Source of the DNA: an uncultured Eubacterium sp.
GTDB taxonomy: Bacteria > Bacillota > Clostridia > Lachnospirales > Lachnospiraceae
Direction: 5' to 3'
Length of the DNA stretch: 64,000 bases
Assembly: GCA_910584645.1 (NCBI GenBank)
Contig: CAJUAU010000001.1
Coordinates: 1-64,000 of the forward strand
This document shows positions 18,556 through 31,500 of the stretch, one piece after another. Numbering within the stretch: the stretch's first letter is position 1; every line of letters begins with the position of its first letter. The notes under the pieces are model-generated. The model was not told the origin of the DNA and did no database searches. It saw only the letters and a list, made by a program, of their open reading frames with translations. The translations under genes and the position numbers were made by a program.

Positions 18556-19350
18556 TCAGATCAGATCTTTCAGATCTATGATCGTCTTTGAGATCTTCAG
18601 CCTTCCCAGACGGTTTTTATACTCATCCGGGGAGAGCTCTTCTACATAGTTGACGGGATATTTTTTATCGTATCCCTTTCGGATCAGCACCGATGCTGCT
18701 TTGTTGTAGGCAATGGCGGCATCGGTTTCTGATTCATAGCGTCCTACAATAAAGTCACCTTTCCAGTGAATGCGCGTTTCATACAGGGTCTTTCCCTGGT
18801 GTGTTTTACGGAAGACACCATGGTAGCGGTTGATGATCTCGATATTTTCATAGCGGAAATCCCGCTTATTTCCATTGACAAAGAGAAAATCCCTTCCTGC
18901 AACTCCATAATTTTTTATGCCGTACCGGGACAGAATATTTACCTGCATGCCGTAATCGCTGACAAAGAGATGCCCTCCCCTCCTCGTAATAGTATGGGTG
19001 GAATAGTAAAAAAGATCGTCAATGTCGAAAATATAATAGTCTTCCGGCGAAAAATAATAGTGAAAATATTTCTGGTACAGATAGACCGGCGTCTTTATAT
19101 AGATCCCATTGTCCCGAAAATTGATAAGAGTTACCCATTTGCGAAAAGAAAGAGACCGGGGGCATGAGGAAAAGTCCTCCAGACCGTATTTGGTATCCTG
19201 GAGAATGGAATCCGCCAGATGGTAGGCTAGACTGGCAGTATTTTCTGTGGAAAAACTGCCGAGGCTGATATGTTTATTTTTATATGTGATGGAACTGCGG
19301 TAATATAAAGTTCCGTCTTTTTTTGTTGCCGTGTATACCCCTGGTTTCAT
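18556..19350 (-). CDS. AP2-like/degenerate HNH DNA-binding protein, domesticated homing-endonuclease type
   Basis: 264 residues. Two copies of an AP2-like DNA-binding strand-helix unit are visible: residues ~15–45 (YRSSITYKNKHISLGSFST…ASLAYHLAD) and ~190–222 (YETRIHWKGDFIVGRYES…DAAIAYNKAA). Between them is an HNH_3-like segment, RDFLFVNGNKRDFRYENIEI (about 145–164). In that family the segment normally reads VDHINGNKxDNRxENL, so the first catalytic His is missing here and cleavage is unlikely. Inferred: a DNA-binding protein derived from an AP2/HNH homing nuclease. It is divergent from the giant surface-protein gene with a 209-base shared gap, which makes it a candidate regulator. AGGAGAAC precedes the ATG. 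Confidence 0.7.
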   Translation of the reverse strand: MKPGVYTATKKDGTLYYRSSITYKNKHISLGSFSTENTASLAYHLADSILQDTKYGLEDFSSCPRSLSFRKWVTLINFRDNGIYIKTPVYLYQKYFHYYFSPEDYYIFDIDDLFYYSTHTITRRGGHLFVSDYGMQVNILSRYGIKNYGVAGRDFLFVNGNKRDFRYENIEIINRYHGVFRKTHQGKTLYETRIHWKGDFIVGRYESETDAAIAYNKAASVLIRKGYDKKYPVNYVEELSPDEYKNRLGRLKISKTIIDLKDLI

Positions 19351-19439
19351 AGTGTTCTCCTGGATCTGTAAGTTGTGGCAAAATGCGTGTTTTCTATAAG
19401 TTTAGCAGATATCTGGCGGAGAGGCAAGGGGGAGAGTGA

Positions 19440-19474
19440 CATGTCGTTCATCGCAAATTCATGTCGTTGGCGAC
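19440..19474 (+). promoter_or_regulatory. Operator-like direct repeats upstream of the giant gene promoter
   Basis: CATGTCGTT occurs at 19440–19448 and again at 19460–19468, a 20-base period (two helical turns). The second copy is also half of the perfect palindrome TGTCGttggCGACA (19462–19475). They lie just upstream of the -35. The spacing and GTT core loosely recall LytTR-type sites, but no such regulator is in the window. Confidence 0.5.
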
Positions 19475-19480
19475 AAAATA

Positions 19481-19509
19481 TGGAAATTAAGGAAAAAAGG
19501 TGGTATAAT
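19481..19509 (+). promoter_or_regulatory. Promoter of the giant surface-protein gene
   Basis: TGGAAA (19481–19486), a 17-base spacer and TATAAT (19504–19509). The weak -35 with a consensus -10 fits an activated promoter. Confidence 0.6.
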
Positions 19510-19559
19510 ATGTTTGAGAAGACTGATGGGTTATGTTACAAAAAGTAGGAGGAAGGACT

Positions 19560-22500
19560 ATGAAAAAAGGATACAAAAAATTTAAAAGAGTTTTGGGGAT
19601 TTTATTAATGGTTGCTGTATTAAACGGCAGTCTTGGATTGGATTCGCTGGCTGTCAGAGCTGCCGAGGTCACATCGGATGCTGCGCAGACAGAAAGGGGA
19701 GGTGATTCAGCTGCTTCTCAAAAGCAGGCAGAGGATATGACAGTTTCTTCTCAATATGTATTAGAGAAGGACATGATCGTACAGAATCTGACCGTAAAAA
19801 GCAATTTGGACTTAAATGGTTATCGGCTGACTGTGCAGGGAAATATAAAACATGAATCTGGCAGGATTCTATTTAATAAAGGGGAACTTCTGTGCCAGGG
19901 TGATTATACAGTAACGGGAAACGGATATCTGCAAATGGGCAATGATAATGATTATATGCTGACAGAGGGGAACTTTGTTTGTGAAACATTATATGGAAAT
20001 AATAGTTTCAAGGCGGGAATAATCGAGATTAAAGGGGATTTTTCCCAAAAGAGTATAAAAAATTATTTCTCCAGTGAGGAAAACTTTGTCTGTTCCGGAA
20101 CGCATAAAATGATATTTTCAGGGAAAAAGAGGCAGGAAATTCAATTTGATTCCCCAGCATCATATTTTAATAAAGTCATTTTCCGAAATGGAAGCGAAGA
20201 GGGGATATACAGCAATGGTCTTTTTCATTCTTTATCCATGGAGAGAAATAGTACCAGGCTTCATGCAGGGTGTTCTGGAACTTATGGATGGAAGCTGGCA
20301 GAGGATGAAGAGATAGAAGGGGATCTTGTTCTGCTTGGTGATACTCTTGATCTGGCAGGACACACTCTGACTGTGAGAGGAAATCTGATTCAACAGAATG
20401 GAACAATCTCAGTAAATGGCGGAAAATTGGATATCAAAGGCGGTTACCGAATTCAGCAGGAAGAGGATAAGGAGCCGAAGGTGGGTGCTGCTTCTGCACA
20501 GCTGATAATGAAAAAATCGGAAGACAGGATCTGCGTCGGAGGGGATTTTATCACCTGGTCAGCGATCAGCCACAAAGACCTTCTTCAAGAAGGAATAATC
20601 GAGGTCAAAGGAAATATAGAACAGATAAAATACCGTAAGGAAGATAATCTGGTGATGACTTCAGAAAGTATGCTTCGGTTGTCTGGAGAACAGAAGCAAA
20701 CTGTGACGATGAATAGTGCGGGGAAACAGAGATCCAGACTGTCAGGAATCGATATACAGAATAGTCAGGGTGTAGAATTGAAGACAGACATTTATGTGTC
20801 GGGTAATGTATCTGATCATGGCAATCCTGTGAGTGGAAAAAACCTTGTGATTCAGAAAGAAACTACATTTACCGGGAAGAGTTTCAGTGGAAATATAAAG
20901 ACGGAAGACGGTTTCACACTGAATGAACTGGAGGAGATCAAAGGGAATTATTTAAATACCGGAAATATGAGGATGGGCACAGATTTAACGGTACACGGAG
21001 ACTTTGAGAGTCGATATGAGTGTTCTCTGGGAGGTCATCACTTAAACACAGAGGGAAATGTAAAAATTGTCAGAAACCTGAGTGTTGATAAAGGAAAGCT
21101 TATTTGTAGAGGAAATTTTGAACTGGCAGAAGATTCTGGATACGGATCTAATCTTATTATGAGAAATCAGGAGGATTATGTGCAGATCCAGGGAGATTTT
21201 TATGCCCACTCCAGATATCCGAGTAGCAGCATGAGTGGGGGAACGTTGGAGATTCAGGGAGATTTTGAGCATACGTCGCCTGGTAATAAAGGAAATTTTT
21301 GTGCCTCCGAAACTCATATAACAAAATTTTCCGGAGAAAAGAAGCAGACAGTGCGTTTTGCTGATGACAGCTCTTATTTTAATCATGTGGAGATTGAAAA
21401 TACCAATGTAGAAGGGGTTTATGCACCGAATGGAATAAATTGTGTTACGATGAATCGGAACGGACATAAAGTTACTACAGATCAGAAGGGGGAATTTGGA
21501 TGGAAACTGACAAAGGATGAGGTGTATGAGGGAGATTTATATCTCATATCGGATGAGTTGAATCTAAATGGATATACATTGCATGTAAAAGGAAATCTTA
21601 TACAATCGGCGGGAACAGTAAATGTGAATAATGGAGAATTACTGGTAGATGGGGACTACCGGATTCAGTCAGAAGTCAAAAAAGATGGTGGGACGGATTA
21701 TGATAAAAGTCTTGGAACTCTTCTGATGAATCATGAGGATGACCGGGTGGTGGTAAACGGTTCTTTTGCCATGGGATCGATCTATTCTCACAATGGAAAG
21801 CTGACGGCAGGTGTACTTTCCGTAAAAGGAGATTTTGGAGCAGTAAAATATAAGGCGGCAGATAATCTGGTAACTACCGGAACCCATCTTTTAGTATTGG
21901 ATGGATCAGAAGAGCAAAGGGTTAATTTATCGGATCCATCCTTTTATAACATGAGGATCGCCAATGTCCGGATGGAAAATAAAAGGAATGAGGGAATTGT
22001 ATTTGAAAAGAATGTTCCTGTGACGGGCAATGTGGATCAGCAGGGAGGCAGAGCAAAAGGTTATCTGCTGATAAATCCGACGACTACATTTGCAGAGGGT
22101 GAATACCGGGGTGATATCCTGGCAAACAATGGAGGAAAGATTAATGGTCTGTCATCCATTACAGGAGATATCAGGATCAGAAGTAATGTGTCTCTTTCCC
22201 GGAAACTCCAGGTAAATGGAAAACTATACATAGAAAGTGGATCTCTGAGTTTGGGAAAAATGGAGTTATCAGTAACAGAGGACATAGTTATTTTAAACGG
22301 ATCGCTTCAGGCAGCAAAGGGAAGCTGTATTTGTGATGGAAATCTTACTTTGGAAAAGACAGACTCAGGAACCAGTCATTTAGTAATGGTGAATCCGGAG
22401 GATTATATACTGGTAAAGGGAAATGTATATGTCCGTTCCCGATATTGTCCGCGGCAGATAAATGCCGGGGTGCTGGAGATAAAAGGGGATTTTATTCAAG

Positions 22501-25500
22501 AAAAGACGTATAATGATGATGGATTTGTGGCGACAGGCGGCCATAGGGTGGTTTTTAGTGGAGAGCAGCGTCAGACAGTGAATTTTGCCACGGATAAATC
22601 CTGTTTTTCCTATGTGGAGATTCAAAATCCCAGTGAAGAGGGAGTGTACTCGGAAAAGGGAATTCATTGTCTATATCTTAATACCAATCAAAATATTTAT
22701 CTCACAGGTATGGAGGGAGAGACAGGATGGACTCTGCAGAAAGATGAAGTCCGACAGGGTGATCTTGTTTTGGTGTCCGGAACTCTGGATCTGCAGGGAA
22801 AAGAATTAATTATAAATGGAGATTTCATTCAAAAAGGCGGAAGGGTAAAAATAAATAATGGCAGGCTGGTGGTAAAAGGCGATTATCTGATAGGTGACGG
22901 ATCAACAGATGATAACAGCATGAAAGGAAGCTGGGGAACTCTTTCCATGCAGGAGCCCGGGGATAAGATCGTCGTAGAAGGAGATTTTACGATGGCGTCT
23001 TTTTTGGATCATGATACACTTTTGACAGACGGAGAACTGACCGTCTGTGGAAACCTGTCACAAAAGGCGGTGGGAACGAAATTGAATCTGGCTACCAGCG
23101 GAGGATTTACTTTGGTCATGGCAGGAAATGATATGCAGCAGATAAAGATGGAGACCGCCGACAGCAGGAATTCCAGGATTGCCAATCTCATTTTGCGAAA
23201 TACAGGCGAAAAAGGAGTTTTTCTAAATGGTATGCCGGTCACGGGAAAGGTAGTTGTGGAAAAGGGAATTCCCAAGGGTGAGTTGTGCGCTTTTGCAACC
23301 ACAGAATTTAAGGATAACATCTATGAGGGAGATGTTTTATTCAAGGAATATACTGTATATGGAAAACCGCTGCATGTTAAGGGGTTTTTAACCTGCACTG
23401 CTGGATTTGTCATGAACAGGGATATGGTAGTGGAAGGCGATCTCAGGATAACCAGCAATATGGATCTTAAGGGGAATACATTACAGGTCAATGGTTCTGT
23501 TTATATATCTGGTGCTGTTATGGATATCAGCCGGGGAAAAGTTATCTGCGGTCATAACTTGAAACTGGAATATTGTTCCGGGCGTTCCAGTGGCCTGCGG
23601 ATGTTCTACGATGAAGACAGGGCGGTTGTTCAAGGAAATTTATATGTGGATACTGCGAATAACTGTCCGATGCAAAAAGGGATATTGGAGCTGAAAGGTG
23701 ATTTTATCCAGAATCAGTATTCAAACAGCAATTCTTTTGTTCCGTCAGATTCCTTTGTGGTCATATTGAATGGAGATGAAATGCAGAGGGTATATTTTTC
23801 TGCCAAGGATTCTCATTTTGGCACACTGCGCATCGAGAATGAGAGCGAGGAGGGGATCTGTTTTGAGAATGAAACGGTTCGGGCGACAAAGTTAGAGCGC
23901 AATGGCTGTCGTGTTTCCTGCAGGGGCTCTGGAACTTATGGATGGAGACTGGAGGAAGATATGGTGATCCAGGACGACCTGTATATCGTAATGGACGACC
24001 TGGATCTGAATGGGCATAAATTGGAGGTAAATGGAAACCTATATATTGGGGCAGGGGATGTGAAAGTAAACGGGGGAACACTGAATGTCTCCGGAGATCT
24101 GAAAATACAGGAATGGGATGGCAAGGAGACTTTTTCTTCTGGCAATGGGATGCTGGTGATGACAGACCCAGAAGATCATGTTTTAGTTGGAAGGGATTTT
24201 GTGATTCAGACAAAAAGGGATCCAGAAGGGCAGTTTACCTCAGGAAAACTAGAATTAAAGGGAGATTTTTATCAAAAAAATGCTTCTGGAAGAAATGAAA
24301 ATTTTCGGGCTTCCGGGGATCATCAGGTGATTTTTTCCGGTGAAAGAGAACAGAAAGTCTATTTTGAGACATTCTCTAATTGTGGTTTTATGAATGTAGA
24401 TTTTATGGAGTCACAAAAAGGGGTGCATTTTGTATCCAGTGCCAAAACCTATGGGGATATTGAGGACAGAGAGAAGAGGACAGTATTTGATAAAGAAAAG
24501 TATATGTATATTGGAACTTGTTCCCAGCTTAAAGAGGGAAAATTTGGAGGAAATATAAAATGTGATAGACAAGATGTGCTCACTCAGGATGTTAACATTG
24601 CTGGAGATTTTGTTAGTGAGCAGAATATGGATCTGAACGGACACACACTTAGTGCCGCTTCCTTTCGGAAAGACGGGGGAAAGCTTTCGGTAAACAGGGG
24701 AAAGCTGGTGACAGAACATAATTTTGAGATCGGTGCTAATTGCTATCTGTGTATGGAGCATGACGAAGACAGGATCAGGGTAAAGGGCGATTTCAGTATG
24801 GCCTCTAACAATACAAATAACAAGCTTTGTGCAGGCCAGCTTGAGATTAGCGGGGATGTAACTGTAACAGGTTCTCGTTTTTTACCTTGTGGTTCCCACC
24901 AGACTATACTGAGTGGAAAAGTGGGAAGACTGGGACGTGAGTATGTTCAGACTGTGAATATGAATCATGCCGCCTCCAAATTCAATGAACTGGTACTTAC
25001 GAAGAAAAGGGACAAGTTTTATTCTTTTTCTAAGGATGTTGAACAATTATGTGAAAAACTTACACTGTTGGAACAGGATTCAGAAGCACCGCTGAAGGTT
25101 CAGGGAATCCACTTGAAGGAGAAGGAGGCTGTTAGTATAAGTTTGGAATGGGAGGCTTCAGAGGATAATGAGAGTACGGTTTCTTATCAGATCTTCCGGG
25201 GAAGCAGGCAGGTAGGAGAGACAAAAGATACCTACTTTACAGATACTGGTTTGAAGCCGGCTCAAAGATACGATTATGTAATATACGCAGTTGATGAAAA
25301 TGGAAATATATCCGAGTCTTCGGATGTCTTTGTGGCAGAGACAGAGGAAGATATAGAACCGCCCACAAAACCTGAAGGGATAAATTTGTTCACCAGGACA
25401 GGTTCTTCCCTGACTATTGGCTGGAGAAAGTCCAAAGATAACGTGGGAATTACTGGATACCGGATCTATCGGAATGGAGAATTTGTGGTTCAGGTGGATG

Positions 25501-28500
25501 CTGCTGCCAGAGAATATAAGGATATTAACAGAAGTACGGATGAGGTAAATCGTTATCAGGTCAGTGCCGTCGACGGGGCGGGAAATGAATCGGAACTCAG
25601 CGAGGCTGTCAGTGGCAGTGCACAAATGCCGGAAATTTTGAAAATGTCTCCGGGAGATGGTTCAGAACTTGGCGGAAAGAGCGAAGTTCTTCAGGTGTAT
25701 TATAAAAATGTCGGAAACAGTATGGGAAACCGGGTAAAATTTGAGTACAGTACCGATAAAGGAGAGACATGGCGCGGCATCAATGCTGTATTACTTGGTC
25801 AAAATACCAGCAGTTATTCTACGCTTACCTCACAATATACCTGGGATATCAGCAGGATTAAAAGCAAACAATGTCTGGTAAGGGCAACGGTATTTGATGC
25901 AGATGACAATATGGCACAAAAGATTGTATCCTATAAGCTTGACGCAGATCCACCACTGGCTCCAGAATGTCTGAATGCTGAAAGTAATAATGGGCTGGTT
26001 GAATTGTCGTGGAACGCATCGGACACTGCAAACTGTGTGAAATACGAGATCTATCGTGCCAGAGAGGGAGAAGAGTTTACAAGGATCCAAACTTTGACCG
26101 GACGGGAAAATACGTATTACATAGACCGGGATGTGACACACCAGACAACATATTCCTATTTTGTAAAGGCGGTGGATGCGTATCAGCTGGTTAGTGAGGA
26201 AAGCCAGAAATTTACCATAATGGTAGATGCAGACCTGGAAAAACCAAGGGTGCTGGAATTTTCTGCAAATAAGAAAAGGCTATGCAAAAATACCGTACTA
26301 ACAGTGAAAGCAGTTGATAATATTGGAGTTACCTCAGCGGTAGTTCAGTACTTCCATGATGGGAAATGGAACGATGCTGGAGATTGTGAAGTTTCGGGAA
26401 GTATTGGTAGTTGTGTATTTAATACTGAAGTACTCGAGGACGGGGAATATACCTTCCGGGTATTGGCAGAAGATAGAAATGGAAATATCAGTGAGGGATT
26501 TACGCAAAATTTTGAAGTAGATAACCATGGAATTGAGAAAGTTGAATGGGACAAAGTATCTGCATATTCAGATAAAGTACGCCTCACATGGAAAGCGGTG
26601 TCTGATAAAGATATAGACTGTTATGTTGTAGAGCAGTTGATAGATGGAAAATACAAAGAAGTTGCCAGAGAGAGAAATACGCTGGGAGTATTTATTCGTG
26701 AACTGGAGCCAGAAACAACATATACCTTCCGTGTCGCAGGATATGATGATATTGGGAACCAGGGAGAATTTTCGGAGAAAGTGGAGATCACTACGAAAAA
26801 AGACACAATTCTTCCGTATGTTGTTAAGTTTGATCCGGTCCCGTCATATTTTAGTGAAAGGATCCCGATCGAAATAACTGCCAAAGATAATAACGAACTG
26901 GACAGGATTGAATTCCATTATTCCAGGGATAAGATAACCTGGAAAAAAGCGGGATCCGTAAAGGCGCCTTCGGGAATGAGACAGTATACATATTCTTATG
27001 AAATGGATATAAAAGGATTGCAGGATGGAGAATTTTATGTTCAGGCAGTCGTATATGACAGTGAGGGTAATAAAAACACAAAAGGCCAGGCAATTCGTTC
27101 GTTTTATAAACTGACCAAAGCGCCGGAACCGATGAAGGATATCAGTGTCAGTGCAAAGGACGGTTATGTGGTTGTAAACTGGAGACGTCCCCAAGAGGAA
27201 AGCTTTGCTTCCTTTGATCTCTATCGTAAGGTGGGAAAGGATGGTACATATCAGTGTGTTGACGGGAAGAGCACTGCTCTAAATTATATAGATACAGATG
27301 TAGAAGATAATCAGCAGGTATTCTATAAACTTCGGGTTAATGATCTGGCTGGGAACCAGAGTGAATTTTCAAAGGAGGTTTCGACAAGAGTACTTCCTGA
27401 CCGGGAAAAACCGAAGGTATATGGAGTTGAGCCGGTAAATAAAAAGAAAGTGGGCCGGAATCCAAAGATCCGAACACTGGTAGCAGACAACCGGCGTTTA
27501 AAAAATGTGGTGATGGAATTCCGTAAACTTGGCGCCGAGGATTTTTGGACGCAGATTTATAATGAGGAGATACAGGATGCCAGTAAAGAAATTACTGTTA
27601 CATGGGAAAATGAAGAGCTGGCAAATGGTGATTATGAATTTCGCATCATAGCGGAAGATTGGAATGGAAGCGTAAGCAGCGATTATCGTTTTAGCTACAG
27701 CTACGATAGAGATTTTGTGGAAAACAAAAAGGATGATACAGTCCCTGTGACAGAAAAGCCAGAAAAGCCAGGGGAGCAGGAAAAAGAAGAGGAAGAGGAG
27801 CTCCCCCAGATACATAATTTAAGTGCAGTTCTTCCAGCTTCTTACTCTTTACGGGAGGGACAAGAAGAGATTTTTGACGGTACAGAATCCAGAGGCGATG
27901 TACCGGTTGTTGAATGGAACTGGGAGTTTGGAAACGGTGATACTGCCAAGGGGGAACGAGTAACCTATGCGTATCCAGAGGCTGGGAACTATACATTAAA
28001 GCTGACGGTAAAGGATGCAGATGGAAATATAAATTCTGTCACTTCTTCTGTTGATGTGTGTCCAAAAAGCAGTGGAGGGGTATCTCTCTGTGTTCAGGAT
28101 GACAATGGCCAGATTTTGGAGAATGCCCAGATACATATTCAAAAAGCCGGAGAGAAAAAAGGCAAAGTATATTCCTGTAATGCTGGTGGAGAGTTAGAAC
28201 TGGCATTAAATCCGGGGAGATATGAAATATCTGCGTATCAATCAGGACATCTTCCGGAAAACCGGGAAATAAAGATTAATCCGGGAGCTGTAAAAAAAGT
28301 AAATTTTGTATTAGAATCCCGGGAACTGATAACAGGAGTGTTATCCCATCGTAAACTGGATGTACGCGAGATGCTTGAACTGGGAATAGATCTGGAAGAT
28401 CCAGACAACTGGTACACTTATAGATATTGTGTCATAACCTATCTGCGTGGGGAGCCTAAGCCGAAAACCTATGAGTTTAATGTATCAGAAAGAGAATGGA

Positions 28501-31500
28501 CCTATGTCGACTTAAGCGGGAATAGCGGAAAGAGAAGTATTGGATATACAGTATTAAACATAGGCAGCGGTTACGGAGATCAGATCCTGGTGAGTTACGA
28601 AGTGGGAGAGTATCTGAAACAGATGTTTGAGGTAGAATTACGCATTCAAAATCAGGCGAAAGAGAATTTCGTGATCACAGATGGAAAGGCAACACTAAAT
28701 CTTCCCACTGGGCTCAGTCTGGCAGGGATGAAAAATGGGGATCAGTCAGAGACTGTCCGGATGGAAGATATACCAGGACAGTCTGAGCAGTCTGTAAAAT
28801 GGTATATCCGGGGGGATCAGCCAGGACAATATCATATAGATGCAAAATATCTGGGCAGATTACAGCCCTTCGATGCTCCAGTGAGTATAGCGGTACGTGA
28901 CTCCGAACCGGTTGTTGTGACAGACGAGAATACCAATACCAATACAGATGATGGATTTCTCGATCCGGATAAAGAAACCAAAAACTACCAGATTCTTGTG
29001 ACAAACACCTCTGGAGAGCGTGTGAAGGGCGCCTATGTGGAAATGCAGTATGGAGATTTATCCACACGGGGCATCACGGATGGGGATGGCTTGGTCTGGC
29101 TGGAGGTAAATGAGGACGAAGAGAGAAGATTCCGGCTCACCGCTAAGTGCAGCGGCCATCTGGATTATGTGAAGGAAGAATACAAGGTAGAGTGTGGAGA
29201 TTATATGGATAGTATCCGTATGGTGAAGGAGAGTGATACATCCTATATGTCTGATGAAAATGAAGATTATGAGGGTGATTTTGAGCTGAAATCTGTCATA
29301 CTAAACGGAATTGAACTGTCCAAGCCAATGGCTTATAATGAAAGAGTGGAGATAAATTCCTATGATAATGATAGGAATACGGTTAATCTGGCCTTTAATG
29401 AAAATGTCACAAGTGCTTCGATTGTGATTAAAGGAGATAATGATAATATCTATTCGGAAGTTGCAGTTAAAAATGGACTTTCTTCCAATCATGTGACAAT
29501 GGACTTTAAGAGCAATAGGCTTGTAGAGGGTTATAGAATGTATGTTAGGGCAGTGGATGAGAAAACAGGGAGCTGGCATTTGTATAAATTGTATCAAGTA
29601 CAAATTATCCATAAAAATCCATCATTTATATACGGTATGGAGCGTTATAACCAGGGTTTGGCAGAGCAATGTGCTTTGTACTCGGCATTAGCATACAAAG
29701 TGGTGGACACTGTAAATAGAAATGCTTCAGACGGCTTTTCATATGATATGGTTACCGGATGTTTAAGTGATCGGCAGGACCAGACTTATAATTCTTCAAA
29801 TCAGGGCTGTCTTGATTTGAGAGGAAAGTTATTGCAAGATGGTTATATTGTAGATGACAATTATATGTATTTAAATTATTTCGAGAGTACTGATAAAAAT
29901 ATTAATGAGAAGGAAGCCGAAAATAATTGCAGTTATTCCATTGTTCATAATGTGCTATTTAATGGGAAGGCAACGTTGATGGTTATCATTAGAGGCACAG
30001 ATTGGGTAGAATGGTATGGAAATATGCGTATTACAGGGGAAAAGTATGATCCAGAACAAAAATATCATAGTAATTTTAAACATGCGGAGGAACTGGTGTT
30101 TAATAAGGTAATAAGTTATATAACAGATAAAAAATTAAAAGATCCAGATATTGTTATAACGGGGCATAGCAGGGGGGCTGCGGTTGCCAATTTGCTCGCA
30201 AAAGACTTAATTGATGCTAAAGAAAATATGGATGATAAAGATCCCGAGTATTATAATACAGTTACTGCATATACATTTGCAACACCATATAATACCTTGC
30301 AAGAGGATTATAATGATTCTAAATATAATAACATATATAATTTCTGTTTTACAGATGATTTTGTACCACAGGTTCCGATGGAAAGCTGGGATTATTATAA
30401 GTATGGTCAGACGGTAGAAGCTAATTCAGAACAACTTTCTCTGACAAATTCAAAATTTAATAAACTACGTTTAAAAATTAGGAGCACAAATCATAATATA
30501 ACTTATGCCTCAAAAGAGACGGATGATCTTATCTTACATATTTCGAGCAACTGGGAAGATGTGTCGGCGTATTATAACTTAAAACTTCCGAAGATTCCTA
30601 TTACTGAGAATAAAAGAGAACAAATGACACTTTTCCAATTTATGCATAATGGGATTGCACAGGCGATTGTGGAGGTGAAACATACTATAAATAAAGTTCC
30701 TGCATATATAGATATAATTAAAAAGTATTTGTATATTGATGAATTCAGACCTGTTGCCAGATACTTTGTAAATGGTTCTGATCTTCTTGAAAATTATATA
30801 TTTGATACGCATAATATTGATAATTATTATGCGGCTTTGTTAAGTGGTGGATTTAATACAGAGAAATTTAAGAAAACAGAATTGACTGGTAAGGACTCTA
30901 TAAATAGTTACTTGTCTTCTAAACAAGTCAGTCAGAAAGTGGACTTAATAACTAACAAGTCTGATGACATCGAAGTATTTAGGAAATTTTTACGGGCTGA
31001 ACGGGATAGAATTGATGCGGATGGTAAGATTGTTAAGACTTCTGCATGTGACTTGTTGGGATGGGACATGGATGATATTTCAACATGGGAAGGGATCACC
31101 ATAATTAATGGAAAGATAACCGAAATTGATCTGCCATTAGTTGCAATAGGTGGAAAAATAGACCTGAGCGGGTTAGACATGCTGGAATCGTTAAAATGTA
31201 TTTACAATGATTTTGATGAAGTCAATCTTGATGGTTGTAATGCCCTTAAAAACATTGTGTTTTGCGGAAATTTTCTTACAACACTTGATTTGAGTAGTTG
31301 TAACATGCTGGAATCTCTGGATGTAAGTGATAACAAACTGCAGAATATCCGATGGGGTGACCATTCACATCTAAAATGGCTGGATTGCGTTGGAAATTAT
31401 CTTGATACAGATACGGATAAGTCGCTTTTAGCGGTGGTAAATGATCTTAAGAAGTTAGGAATTAATCCATCGTATAAAACACAAAGGTATGATCAGAATG

